This document shows, piece after piece, positions 11,169-23,006 of a stretch of DNA of 64,000 bases. Both the position numbers and the translations under genes were made by a program. The DNA comes from Saccopteryx bilineata. Taxonomy: Eukaryota; Chordata; Mammalia; Chiroptera; Emballonuridae. A model generated the notes under the pieces. It did no database searches, was not told the DNA's origin, and saw only the letters and a program-made list of their open reading frames with translations. Position 1 is the first letter of the stretch; each line of letters begins with the position of its first letter. The DNA lies in assembly GCF_036850765.1 (NCBI RefSeq), contig NC_089493.1:220986744-221050743 (forward strand), in the 5' to 3' direction.

Positions 11169-13545
11169 TTCCCAGAATCCTTTAAGTCATATAAAATTAA
11201 CAAGAAAAACTACTATTTTAAATATTTAAGAAATAATGCAATGTTTAAAAATTAAAATTTTTTAGGTCTATCCCACTACCCATCTCTAATTGTATTGTTA
11301 TGCTTTCCTTTTTTCCCTTCTTTTTCCTACAGTGTAGTCATAATAGTTTGCAGAAGAGTTGCTTGTGTACAAGTTTTGAAAATAAGGTCTAAATTGAAAA
11401 CAAAATTGAATTTGAGAGACTCAATTGCCTAAATGCCAATAAAAACCAACAACCTACTTTTCACAAAGGTCCAACAGACCTTTTCCTAAATGCTTAGTGT
11501 GCTGTTCTGACTGTAATCTAATCATTACTTTTCTGATCCAAACACCAATAACGTTTAGTGCCAGAATGCAAAGTTAGATGGCCTGGCTGCCTCCTCCTCA
11601 CAAGAGAAAACGGCCTCCGCACTAGCCAGGCTTTGAAGAAGCAGGGGGCTCTGAAGAGAGCCTCCTCCCACTCACACAGCAGCAATGTGTTTTCTGTCTC
11701 CACTGAACTTCCGCAAATTTATAATTTATTTAGAAGAATATGTTGCAGATAAGCAAAAAAAAAAAAAGGCATCTGGAAACCATCTTGCCAAATGGTAACT
11801 TTCTGGAAGGTTCCTCATTTAGAAGTAATTTCTGGAAAATTTCTTGATTAATACAAATCCGTGAACAAACTTAAAAATGATGGCTTTGTTATTGCTTTGG
11901 CACAATATGTTAACAACACTCTGAGTGCTGCCAAAACTCTGAGCGTCTTTCATGCGGATTATGGTCTTGTTTACAGATCCAGCTGCACTGAGGCCTTGTC
12001 CGTGGTGGTAACCTAACAATGTTCCCAGTGGGGGTGCCTATTAGGGGAGGGGAGACTAACTGAAGTTTAGTTTGTTTAAATTGAACAAGAATGCACAGCG
12101 GCACTCAGATCTTCGGGGAATGTGTTGGAAGCATACCCTTCCTGGGATCTGTTTTCATTTATTTAAGGGGGATGTTTGTATTGCTCAAAAAATTGCAATA
12201 CACAAACTTGCCGTACAAAATGCCTTCCAAATGTTTACTGTGGTCTATATAGAAGTGAGAGGAATGTACAAATAATTCTAGGTTGAAGTAAAACAGTAAA
12301 AGAAAAAAGTAATTTCTAGCCTCTGAAATTTGTATTAATTAAAAACCCAAACTACATTCTGTTATGTAAATGTGTACATATATGTATGAAATATGAATCT
12401 CCAAATGTGACCATTTACATTGGCGAGGACTGATAAACAAATGCATTGAATAATATGAATTTGGAATTGTGGGAAACTGGTTTCCATTAATAAGACACAC
12501 AAAATATTTTTTATTTATTGGTTTGCATATCTTGATATATATGATTTTTATTGGGATTTTAGTTTACAGGTTCTAAGGACAAAATAATAATTCCTTTCTA
12601 ACTCCTCCAAAAACCATGAGAAACAATAGAATTACATATTTTTTCACTTTTGATAAAAAATTTTAACAAGACTTTAGTTGTTGCATGTCATTACCAAAAA
12701 GAATCAGGGATATTAATTGCCTCTATGCTACCTTTCTGACATTTATAACGTTTCTAAATGAGAATAATCCTTTCATAGGAAACGTACTTTCTCAGCTTTG
12801 TCCGTTTTCTGATACTGCAGAATGGGAACTAGACCGAGGAGCCTCAGCCCGTCTGGTCAGCAGGCGGCCTCACGGTGTCTCCTCTCCTGCACCAGCTGAG
12901 AGGCCGCTGGGCTTCAGTCACCTTAAAAACGTGTCACAGTTTAAGTTGAGCTCTCAGATACCATTCAGGTCAAAATAAAATTCTTCCCTAACGACTCACG
13001 ATTCACACACTTTTTACTCTGAACTCCGTTTTATCAAAGTAATTTTCCTACAGTATTTATTTTATATTTTAATCAAAAGGTAAAAACACTGGTGAATATT
13101 TTTCAAAAAAAATTAAAATAAAGACATGATTTTTATTTCTCAAAAAAATAAATGTTTATATGCAATTTTAGTATATATTATTTTAACATCAGTAGGTCAA
13201 TATTTAAATTAAATTCTCTTGTTACAATGTAGAAATTTCACTAATATGCAAGACAAAAATATAAAGTTACCCATTTTTTATGGAACTGTTTGGTCATCAG
13301 CAGCCACGCCTTCATATTGAACACCCACCCACCCCAGATGGCATATTCAGTAGCCCTGTTCATGGAGGTGCAGTGTGTGTCCTGCACTGCCGCCATGCTT
13401 CAAGGTTAGTGGTGGAGGACAGCTGATGCTTTCATCACTGGTTTACAGAGCCATGTTTCTTTTCTTATCAATGAATGTTACATCTTATCTTTCTTTTTTT
13501 TAAAAGCAGTTTCATATCTTAACATAGTTTTGGAATTAATGTTAA
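11169..13545. other. Unique DNA
   Basis: No gene or clear repeat is visible. A GC-richer patch at about 12820-12930 contains an open frame on the plus strand (12685-12978) with no recognisable domain, so I do not call it coding. Confidence 0.45.
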
Positions 13546-13550
13546 CTAGT

Positions 13551-13915
13551 TGGAAGGCCAGTGGCCATGGCCAGGCAGGTTCACATTGGATTTGGACAGA
13601 CGGTAAAGGATCTGTGGAGCTGAAAAATGGTGAGCCATTCCGTTTTTAGAGTCTCACAATGGCGGCTGAGCAAGCAGGCAGGGTAAACCACTTCTCTCTC
13701 TCCCTGGGCTGATGAGCAAACACGCTGGGTTGGGGGGACCCCTTCTCCCACAGGCAAGAGGAAAAATGGCCCCTCCCAATGGTGGCAGGCAATCCGCAAT
13801 CTACAATCTGCATTTGCATCCTTACACAGACTATACACATGAGGTGCTGCCCCGTGCTCATGCAGCAATCAGGCAAAGTACAAGCGAGAAGCCTAACACA
13901 CTTGTTTTCCCAACA
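13551..13915 (-). mobile_element. Old solo ERV-L-type LTR
   Basis: This 365-bp element is flanked by a perfect 5-bp TSD, CTAGT, at 13546-13550 and 13916-13920. Its left end (tggaaggccagtggcc, then cacattggatttggacagacg) parallels the left end of the young LTRs at 51967 and 57727. Its right end ttcccaaca parallels their ttgaccaaca. Read on the minus strand it begins TGTTGGG. No internal gag or pol flanks it, so it is a solo LTR left by recombination between two LTRs. Many substitutions relative to the young LTRs make it much older. Confidence 0.82.
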
Positions 13916-14019
13916 CTAGTTAGTATAAAGCAATACAATAAAATATAAGGGCAAAGAACATGGCGTAAAGCTAATTAAGCTACCTAGATTTTTATATCTG
14001 ATAACTCCCCTGCTTATCA

Positions 14020-14130
14020 ACTATGTGCCTTTGGACAAGTTATATATCCTGTTTCGGCCTTAGGTTCCTCATCTATAAAAATAGACTTGAAAATGGTAAC
14101 TTTGCACTGAATTGTTTTGAGAATTAAATA
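14020..14130 (+). repeat. MIR fragment
   Basis: The sequence aactatgtgcctttggacaagtta ... ttcctcatctataaaaatag matches the MIR core, followed by a degenerate ttgttttgagaattaaa. Confidence 0.75.
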
Positions 14131-14751
14131 CCAAATACATCCATACTCTAAAAACTGAGTTTCCTCAAAATATTGTCCATAAGGCTTTAGTAAATTAGCA
14201 CCAACAAAGCCCATTCTGTGTTTCTGGGCTGCAGCTGTTCCATGTTTTCAATGCTACTTTGGTTGAGACCAAGCCAGTTTCCCACAGGGGTGGGAAGGGA
14301 CAGGGACATTTCAACTGTCATCTCAGCTTTCAGGATTGTACAGTTAAACATAAACTATTTCCTAATCCTGTTCAATATTCTTATTTATCTCCAAGGATGA
14401 TATAGGATATTGGGAAAAGAAGTACCCCTTTAAAAACATATTGATATTTATAATTTAATGATAGGAAAAATAAAATCAATGTTTCAGTTCTTCTTGAAAT
14501 GAACTATAGAACCTTTTATTAATTCACTGGCTTAAACTGCTTTAATGAGTCACATAATATTTTAAGGCATCTGTTATATAGCCACAGAACCTTTTAAATA
14601 ATTTACTCACTTTGTGCAAAGTGGTACCCAATATTTACTGATGAGATTGATAAGACTGCAATATCTACTGATCGAAGCTGAGAAATTTTGGGGTAATAAA
14701 TTACAGCAGCATGAGACTATAAACCTTCCTCCTGAAATTTCAAGTGAATCC

Positions 14752-15509
14752 TGAGGAGCCACTGTGCCACCTCACCCGCAGGTGTTGTACCAAAAACCAC
14801 AGAATTAATATTAATATTTTAAGAGGCTTGAAGAACATTTTATTAATTTGGGTTAAGATATGCAGAGAAATTGTGAGAATAGTCTCTGTTGGCATAACCA
14901 GGATGGCCCTTGGCATTGTATTGTAAATGTAAAGGGAAGGAAAACATGGATTCCCAGACATTCCACCACACCTGTGGGGAAAGGGGTGAATGGCTAGCCA
15001 GGTACAGGAAGAGAAAAGCCAAAATAAACCTTTTCTTACAGCAATGAGCCATTTGCGGGCATCTGTCCCCAAGGAAACTATCTCTCCTATGTAAATGTGT
15101 GTAGTTAACACGTGTGACTCTGGACAGAAAGATGGCAGATAAACACTAGATAATATAGGGATGCCTTTTAATATGTAAAGAGACATCTTCCTACCATTGT
15201 GTTGACTTGTAAATTTTGTTTTCTCCAAAATGATGTATGGCTTGCAAAATGAACATGGTCCTATCATGTTAAAGGACATATGACTATAACCAATAGTGGT
15301 AAAGGGCTCCTAATTACAATTTTTGCTTCTGTACTTCCCACTTACAAAACTATAAAAACTAGGTAGAACAAAGGGCCAGCGCGCTCTCCCTCAGATTTCT
15401 GTCAGAGTTGCCGCTGCTTGGCCAAGCTAGACAATAAAGCTGTGGTGTGGAATCGACGGACTTCCTTTGTGTCTTCAATGTTTCGGGTCCCTCCGGATTA
15501 GGCTTGACA
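14752..15509 (+). mobile_element. Candidate solo LTR of an endogenous retrovirus
   Basis: The right half has a retroviral promoter and polyadenylation layout: TATAAAA at 15351, then a GC-rich stretch, AATAAA at 15433-15438 and a GT-rich region ending in cttgaca. The segment begins TG and ends CA and is flanked by AATCC at 14747-14751 and 15510-15514, a plausible 5-bp TSD. No gag or pol lies beside it. The left boundary rests only on this short repeat and could be nearer 14888 or 14922, where other TGT starts occur. The family is not identified. Confidence 0.55.
15351..15357 (+). promoter_or_regulatory. TATA box of the candidate solo LTR
   Basis: TATAAAA lies about 80 bp upstream of the AATAAA at 15433, the usual spacing of U3 promoter and R-region polyadenylation signal in an LTR. 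This is inferred from sequence only. Confidence 0.5.
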
Positions 15510-15514
15510 AATCC

Positions 15515-18500
15515 TAAACATTGCCAACCCCTTGTATATAAAAATTTTATAAATGTTTGTCAAAATCAGATTAAAAAAATAATCCTTACTCTATGCTATT
15601 CTTTCACTTTTATTTTCTGAGTACAGAAGTCTAGTCATTGAATCTTGAGGATTCAAAATCATTTTGAAGGAAAAAATAAAGTATTCTTCAACATAGTAGT
15701 GAATCATTTGTAACTCAAGGCGGCCTTTGTTCTCAGTCACCGGTTAAACTGCATTCCCATAGCCCTAGTACCTTCAACCAGAGTCCAGAGTCCCTTGCTA
15801 TTTCACATAAATGATAAAGGATGCATGAGACATGAAGGTGACGTGTAGTCTCCGGGAGGAAACTGACGCCCTGGTTACTCGCTAAGGAGCCATCGGGGCG
15901 CTCGCTGCATATGCAGCCATGTGGCTGCCCTCCCAGCTGGAAGGAAGGTGTTAAGCAGCAGCTGTCAGCAGAAAAGAGATAGGAAAGGAGGCAAGGTCTT
16001 TGCAATTCACAGAAATAAAAATTGTTAACGCAAATCTCCAGCAACATGTGCTGATAGCTGCCTTCTTTGTAAGACTTCTGACTGACTTCCTTGAAACTTC
16101 TTTAGCCTCCTGCCTTATCAGTTTCAGGGCAATATATTATCAGCCACTGCCTGCGACTTGAACCAGAACAATCTGAGGTTAATTCACCTTTCCTAGCAAC
16201 CATAAAACTTTGTTCATTCATAGATTCAACAATGAAATTGTAACTTATCAGTCCAAGTCAAAAATCTGCACTTTTGTCATTTCAAAACAATTTAATTACC
16301 TTTTCCTCATACAGTATATATGCCCCATTTGCCAAGACAAAAGAGCTATTATTCAACGTGAGAAAAATATTGCTATAGCAAGCATAGTAACTTTTAATGT
16401 TTTCACTGCTGAACTGTTGAAATGTGAACATTCCTACCCTCTGAAAAAATGAAAGTATAGAACTATAGTATAACCTTCACTTTTATAGTAAGAGGTTTCT
16501 AGAATATGACAAAGAAAACATAGCAATTTCAGCCAGGTCATAATTTAGTATAAAATAAAACAAGACATTTAAACCCAAGGAGGACAAAAACTCTGAGAGT
16601 GGTGGAACTATCAAACTATATGTGCAATTTCCTTGTGCTCAAATTGCATTTTCTCCCTTCAGTGTTATACGGAGCAGGGTCTTGCCCTCTAGATTAGAGA
16701 CTTTTGCATTAGAGGAAACTAGGTTATGCCTTTCACTGTCAGAGACAGAAATTATGAACTGGAGTGCATTTTAGCCAGTCACTCTGAAAAATGTTAGCCC
16801 AAGGGGGTAATAATTAGAACTGTTTTTGTCAGGTGACTGCATTTTAAGCAGTGATGTGTCTAAGAATCTAGCTGAAGGGTTTAATATAAATATAAATATT
16901 TTTTTTCAGTCAGCATTGTAGCTTGATATATATATTTTTTTGCTTTGCTTTTTATTTCAAAAGTAAGCACTTTTCAGGAATTATCAGCTAAAATGTCCTC
17001 CAGTTTAGTATTATGGTGACCCAATAATATAACAGCCAGCAGAAAATGATACTCAAGCAGTCTGAGAAGTTGATGTATAAAAAACTATAAACTAACTCAT
17101 CATAAGATCATCATACATTTATGGACACAGATAAACAAACGAATCTGTATAGATTGCTTATAGGAGTCTAAACACAAACATGTAACAGTTTTACTTCTAA
17201 ATTATGTTAACATCTATAAATAGTAATTTAATATAATAGTTCCTACAATCAATTAAAATATAAGAATGTAAGTTCATGAGCTTTTGAATTACTTCAAGAT
17301 GGTACGGCAACACTGAGGCCACGGCCCCAGAGTCGGGTGGGTAGCATAGGAACTCTGCTGTGATTTATTTAGTTGTCCAAATCTAAACATACCCCTTTTG
17401 ACAAGACGGATAATTTTAATATTTGTTCCCATTACAAAAGCATTATGGAAAGATGGGGATAAATGGAAACAATCCCCTCTCCTTAGCTTATAAACTTTAA
17501 TAAAGACCATCCTTTTGTTCTTACAATAACCCTATCTTTACAAATAAATGAATCACTTTAGATTATGACCTTCCCAAAAGAAAAGATCATGTTTTCTATA
17601 GGTTCTTAAAAATACCACATAGACTTTCCCATTGTAGTATAAATAATGAATAATTATGAAGCAAACCTTTCTTCTAACAATTAGCTTTATTTTGTATCAC
17701 ATGAAATACTAAAAACCAATAATTCAAAAGTAATTAATTTTCTGGAACTATTCTACTTTGTATATTGTGAACAGATTAAAATTTTAAACATTCTATCTAA
17801 AAAGGTTGAAAATTTTGAAAATTTTGTCCTGGTTTATTGTAACCAGTTGCAAGAATTATATCTTCTACAATATCAGAAACAGGACATTCCAAAAAATAAG
17901 CTATGTGGTGTGATTGTGTTTCTCCACTGTGTGAGTCATCTCATCTTGATCTGCAGCACCTATATTGGTATCTTCCAGTCTGAATCTTAAATGACTGCTG
18001 AAAAAGACTGCTTTAAAAAACATCAAGGCCAATTTTATCCTCTCCCAGGATGATCTCTGGGTATAAGATATGATTGCATGTCCTCACTGTGACAGGGTAA
18101 GGACTTCTGGCTTATATGTCGTCTGGGAGTTTGCTGGACCCTGCTGATCGGCTCCCACTGTCCCAAGTTAACTGAGTATCCTGTGCTATTATCCAGTATG
18201 TTCTGTTTTCTACTGCCTGGTGCTTTGGGGGGGGGGGGTGGAGAGGGGACAATCATGGTGGCACTATCCTCAAAGACCTTAGATCATGCTACAGCTTTCA
18301 GTTGCAAGGTCCCAGTACTCTATAGCATCCTGGCCCTGACCCCAGTTTCTTGCATTCCACTGATTCTGTTAGTAATAGGAGACTTGAGAGTTTATGGAAT
18401 CCCAGATAGCCCCACGGGCCATGGGAAACCAGAGGCATTGTTAAGCCCTATTATCCAGATATTCCCTCCAATCATTCCTAATTTACCAATTATATGGCAC

Positions 18501-20140
18501 CACATTGGTGCTGTACCATAATAAACATGGAACTTCTTGAAGAAACTTGACATTTTCCTAGAATAGATCCTGAAACACATATACTCCCACAATTTTAATT
18601 GGCTTTTTCTGCTGTTACTTTACCCCAATTCAAAGGGTTTGAACCCCTGATGTATAAATTCTAGGACACTTTTATTTGACCTCTTGACATTCACATCCTG
18701 TCTTCTATTCAACTTATTAATTTTCTTTCCTGTCAAGAACTGTCACCATGTTCGATACTCCTCCTCCCCTTGGTTCCATTCACTTGCCCCTTCCCGAGCT
18801 CAGTCATTGCAAAGAAGCCTCTGGAAAATAACCAGATTATCCAGGGCTTTGTTCTTCCTACCCCTTCTGCACCTTACAGGCAGGAAGCCTCCAAAACTAT
18901 ACTCCCCTGATTCCCTTGCCAGCGGGCTTCCCGTTAAGTCTACCAGGGTGGCACTGGCAAGAAGCTGGAGAAGACAAGAAGCCAATTCTTTCAGATTCTA
19001 ACGGCAGTGTCAGCAGCAGCAATGGGGACAGATACGTGTGACCCACGTTGTTAGATCAGGTAACTCAGTTCCAAACAGCAGCAGCCTCATCAGTAGCACA
19101 TGGACTCCAGCTAACTCCGTTTTCTCTTCGGGCCTCCAGGCCCAGGTGTGCTTGTTCATACAGGTACTACTCACTAAGCAACCTTAGCCCATGACCACCT
19201 CCAGCCCTCCCAATACTTGGTACCTATACTCAGTTAACTCTGGTTGAAATTCCTCAAGTGGATTCTGTTGTTTGATTAAACACTGACTGGTGACAGAAAT
19301 ATATCAATCATGATCTTTATTACACTTAAAGTCTGCCTATTTAAGAATTATTATTTTGTGTGTGTGTACACAGATGCGTGCACACACAATGGTTGAAAAG
19401 AATTTGAGGGAGACTTTTGGAGTAATATCATCACAACTGCCTAAAAGAGAAGTTTTACTCTTATAAGGGAATGATTCTACCAGGGCCTACCTGGTGTCTA
19501 TAGCAAACAGTGAGAAACAGGGGTGAGTATGATTCAGTATTTTGCCTTGTATTTCCATAAATCATGGGTTGCATCTACTCTTAATAAGTGGTCTTTGGGT
19601 TGAGGAAGGACCATCAAGCACATTTCTAGTCTCACTCTCTCACCTCACTGATAATCCCATGCACTTCTCTAACCACACACAGAAATGGAAACCACAAAGT
19701 TCTGTCTTTCTTTCTGCTCCATCCAGCACTACACGTGCTGCTGCAACTCCTCAACTTCCAAGTTTCTCTCTCTCTGAACAGACCGTATTCCAGTGCATCC
19801 AGATGCCATCAATCACGTGCTGTAACAGGGGGAGGCCGAGGTCCAAGGACTCAAAGATCAAGTAAGGTACACACACACATTCATTACTCATCCATTTACC
19901 TTTCAAGTCAGGGGCCTGTTAAGTGGAGGAAATAGGTTTACTTTTTATCTTTATATCTCTAGGTCTGTTTTATCCCAAAGTCGAAAGCCGTGTGAACAAC
20001 TTTTAGGATTTTAATAGCTTTAGAACCATATCATTGGAGAAGTAAAAAGAGCACTAGAAATCATTTTGTTCTACCTCCTCATTTACAGATGATTACCTTT
20101 AACACTCATCACTTCTATAATAAATATTTTTTAATCTTCC
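15515..20140. other. Unique DNA
   Basis: No gene is visible. A G-homopolymer run lies at about 18228-18238 and a short GT/CA-rich tract near 19357-19388. Frames such as 18183-18521 and 19542-19865 have no recognisable domain. Confidence 0.45.
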
Positions 20141-20144
20141 TAAT

Positions 20145-20260
20145 GGTGTATGAACTCCTTAAGGGAAATGTCTGTGATTTTTATCTTAACCTCCTCTGTG
20201 TCCAACATGTTGCCTAAAACACAGGAAACATTCAATAAATGCTTGTTGGAAAGAAGTAGA
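20145..20260 (+). repeat. L2 3' end
   Basis: The sequence atgaactccttaagggaaatgtctg ... gcctaaaacacaggaaacattcaataaatgcttgttgg is the diagnostic 3' end of LINE-2. Confidence 0.78.
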
Positions 20261-20320
20261 TGAATGGGTGAAAGAGTGAATGAGTGAAAGAGGGAGGGAA
20301 AGAATGAATGAATGAAGAGG
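20261..20320 (+). repeat. GAAT-rich simple repeat
   Basis: A gaatg/gaaag tetranucleotide-like tract directly follows the L2 3' end, which is a usual place for tail-derived microsatellites. Confidence 0.75.
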
Positions 20321-20559
20321 TTTAATATCTTGTGCAGGAACATATAGCTATAAGCAGCCTCAAGAGGAGTAAAGAACATTTCATCTATATGTTCTCATTC
20401 AAGCCCAGGATTCTTTTCCCTGACTCTCTTCTGAGTTAACAAATGGCTAACAGGGGTTAGCCATTTTGCTTTTAGAGCCACGTAGAGAAGGTGGGTGAAA
20501 CAAGAGGAGATACTGTCCCATCTGTCAGACAGGAGAAAAGAAAAGAAGGATGCAGTGCT

Positions 20560-20676
20560 TAGCACACATACAGAAGCAATAGTAAAGTCTCCAGGACCTA
20601 GCACACATACAGAAGCAATAGTAAAGTCTCCAGGACCTAGCACACATACAGAAGCAATAGTAAAGTCCCCAGGACC
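20560..20676 (+). repeat. 39-bp minisatellite, three units
   Basis: Three head-to-tail copies of a 39-bp unit lie at 20560-20598, 20599-20637 and 20638-20676. They are identical except for one T-to-C change in the third. The unit length is a multiple of three, so an open frame (20495-20689, plus) translates it as a 13-residue repeat, STHTEAIVKSPGP, but I see no other sign that it is coding. Near-perfect identity implies recent expansion or homogenisation. Confidence 0.95.
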
Positions 20677-20689
20677 AACTGAAAAGTAG

Positions 20690-22000
20690 AAAAATTGGGC
20701 AGATGTGATAGGGAAATCATACTGGACACAGCTATACTACAAGCTCAATTTCCCCTGCACTCGCCCTGTGCACATTTATGGAAAATGCACCACATATAAA
20801 TAGCTACATGCTCTGAATTTTCACCAAGGCAGCAAAGAGTTCAATATCTGTCTACATTATCATTATTTTTCCCCAGGAACAGTACATCCTGCTTATACAA
20901 ATTGAAAAAGAACAAAAGAATAAAATATTAAACTGTTCTTTTAAAATCCTGGTGCTCTGGAAGCATCACTGATTTTAATGTATAATATTTAGGGAAAATA
21001 TATTCAATTGTGATTCTCTCAACATGTATAATTTGTAATCCAAAAATAAATAAATAAAAATGGAAAATTAGGAGGATAAACAATGCCACTGAAAGACAAA
21101 TACTATTAAAATTCTTTTACAAAACACTTTAATTCCCTAGTGTTTATTTTAAATCCAACTACAAACCACAAACCATGTACATGTCTAACACCCAAAACAA
21201 AATTGTATACACGTATTTACACCCAGGAATTTTGGTATAAGATTAACACACCATAATGCCTGGGAGAGGAGCCTGGTAACCACCATTTGGTTATATATTT
21301 CAGTTTCTCCCAATACGTGATGAAGTAGAAATGTGACATTTGATATTATCACTGACGGTTAATTCTGTGAACATTTTTAATATTTTTCAGACATCCCGAG
21401 ATTTATTTTTCCCTTTTCAAATGAAAGTGAGAATTTAAATACCAAGTCTCTCCTTTCTTTTGAAAAAATAAATGCTATAATATAGCTCCCAAGGTTAATC
21501 TGTGTCCTTGCACCTCCAATGAATGCACAGCAAGAACGTTTTTTATTGCTCTGCCATATCTAAAATTGCTTAGTCCATACTCTCTTAGACACATCATTTT
21601 TCAAACTCAGAGTTCTAAGTTTCATCAGAAAAGAGCACATTACACTAGATGCAAAGTGAATGACTACTAACTCATGTTCTAGGGATATGTGCCGTTATTC
21701 ACCAAATTAGCAAACCTATATGTCTTTGGTTGAAGAAATAATATTGCAGGGAGGGAGCACTGTTAAAAGACCATAGACTTTGAATAATTTTTGGGAAAAG
21801 TGGAAAGTAGTTTAATCTGGAAATTATTCAAAGTATCTTCCCTGGAAGCCTGAGCCCTCACACTTGACTTGCGACAGACACTGTTTCAAATAGATTACCT
21901 TCACAGCCTTTGTGTTCTAGTTCCTCTTAATTCTCAGCCTAATATAGTATGGCTTCCTTCTCCTAATTCCAGTATATTCTGGAGGAAGGGATAGAAGAAG
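20690..22000. other. Unique DNA
   Basis: I see no supported gene or repeat in this stretch. Confidence 0.45.
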
Positions 22001-22002
22001 CT

Positions 22003-22449
22003 TATTATGGGGTGAACTATGTCTCCCCAAAATTCATATGTTGACATCCTAACTGCCATTACCTCAGAATGTGACTTTACTTAGAATCATGGTTTTGGCA
22101 GATGATAATGTTAAGATGAGGTCATTAAAGGAACCCTAATGCACTATGGCTGGTGTCCTTACTAAGTATGGGAAACGTGGACAAAGTGACAAATACGTAG
22201 GCAGGAAATCACACAGAGATGAAGACAGGGAGCTAGGTGATGCCTCTACAAAGCAAGATTGCTAGCACACCACCAGCGAGGAGAGGTGCCTGGAGCATTT
22301 CTCCCTCACAGCCCTCAGAAGGAACCAACCCTGCTCAACCCTGATCATGGACTTCTAGCTTCCAGAACTGGAGACAATACATTTATGAAATTTATGTTAA
22401 GCCCCCCCAGTTTGTGGTCCTTTGTTACAGAAATCCAAGAAAACTAATG
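22003..22449 (+). mobile_element. MLT1-type MaLR LTR
   Basis: The phrase order matches the MLT1 group of mammalian apparent LTR retrotransposons (ERVL-MaLR): ggggtgaactatgtctccccaaaattcatatgttgac, then cctcagaatgtgactttactt, then gttaagatgaggtcat, then gactggtgtcctt-like, then cttccagaactg and gtttgtggtcctttgttacag. It is ancient and non-coding. No internal sequence is present, so it is probably a solo LTR. The family is assigned from memory of the consensus. Confidence 0.8.
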
Positions 22450-22644
22450 AAAACCTATCTAGAAAAGGGCCACACTGGACTCGTAACTCACCTCTTCATT
22501 CAGTGAAGGCTTTCCCCAAAGTTCCAGGTTCAACACTCTCTTCCCAGGGACATCTCAGCCATCCCACAGCTTCCACTGTCACCTTGAAACAAAGTATATC
22601 CAAATCTACATGTTTAATCCTGTTTCTTGTCATTGTTGTTGTTT

Positions 22645-23006
22645 TTGTTTTCTTTTGTATTTTTTCCAAAGTTAGAAGCAGGGAAGCAGACAGACTCCTG
22701 CATGCGCCCAACCAGATCCACAAGGCATGCCCACCAGAGATGCTCTACCCATCTCTGGCTTTGCTCCGTTGCTGCCGGAGCCATTCTAGCGCCTGAGGCA
22801 GAGGCCATGGAGCCATCCTCAGCCCCAGGCCACTTTGCTCCAATGGAACCTTGGCTGCAGGAGGGGAAGAGAGAGACAGAGAGGAAGGAGGGGGGAGGGG
22901 TGGAGTAGCAGATGGGTGCTTCTCCTGTGTGCCCTGACCAGGAATCAAACCTAGGACATCCACATTACGGGCCGGCGCTCTACCGCTGAGCCAACGGGCC
23001 AGGGCC
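22645..23006 (-). mobile_element. Long bat tRNA-SINE
   Basis: Minus-strand copy of the longer bat SINE. The complement starts with a tRNA-like head (ggccctggcccgttggctcagcggtagagc), has the box-B motif and gccagggcacacaggagaagc, then a CT-rich stretch, a ggagcaaagtggcc segment and a tail. It is diverged relative to the copy at 28767-29165. Confidence 0.85.

Noticed and set aside
12685..12978. A plus-strand open frame of 97 codons
   Set aside because: No domain, no splice context and no codon pattern suggest a host exon.
20495..20689. A possible small repeat protein
   Set aside because: It is the minisatellite read in frame, with no other sign of coding use.
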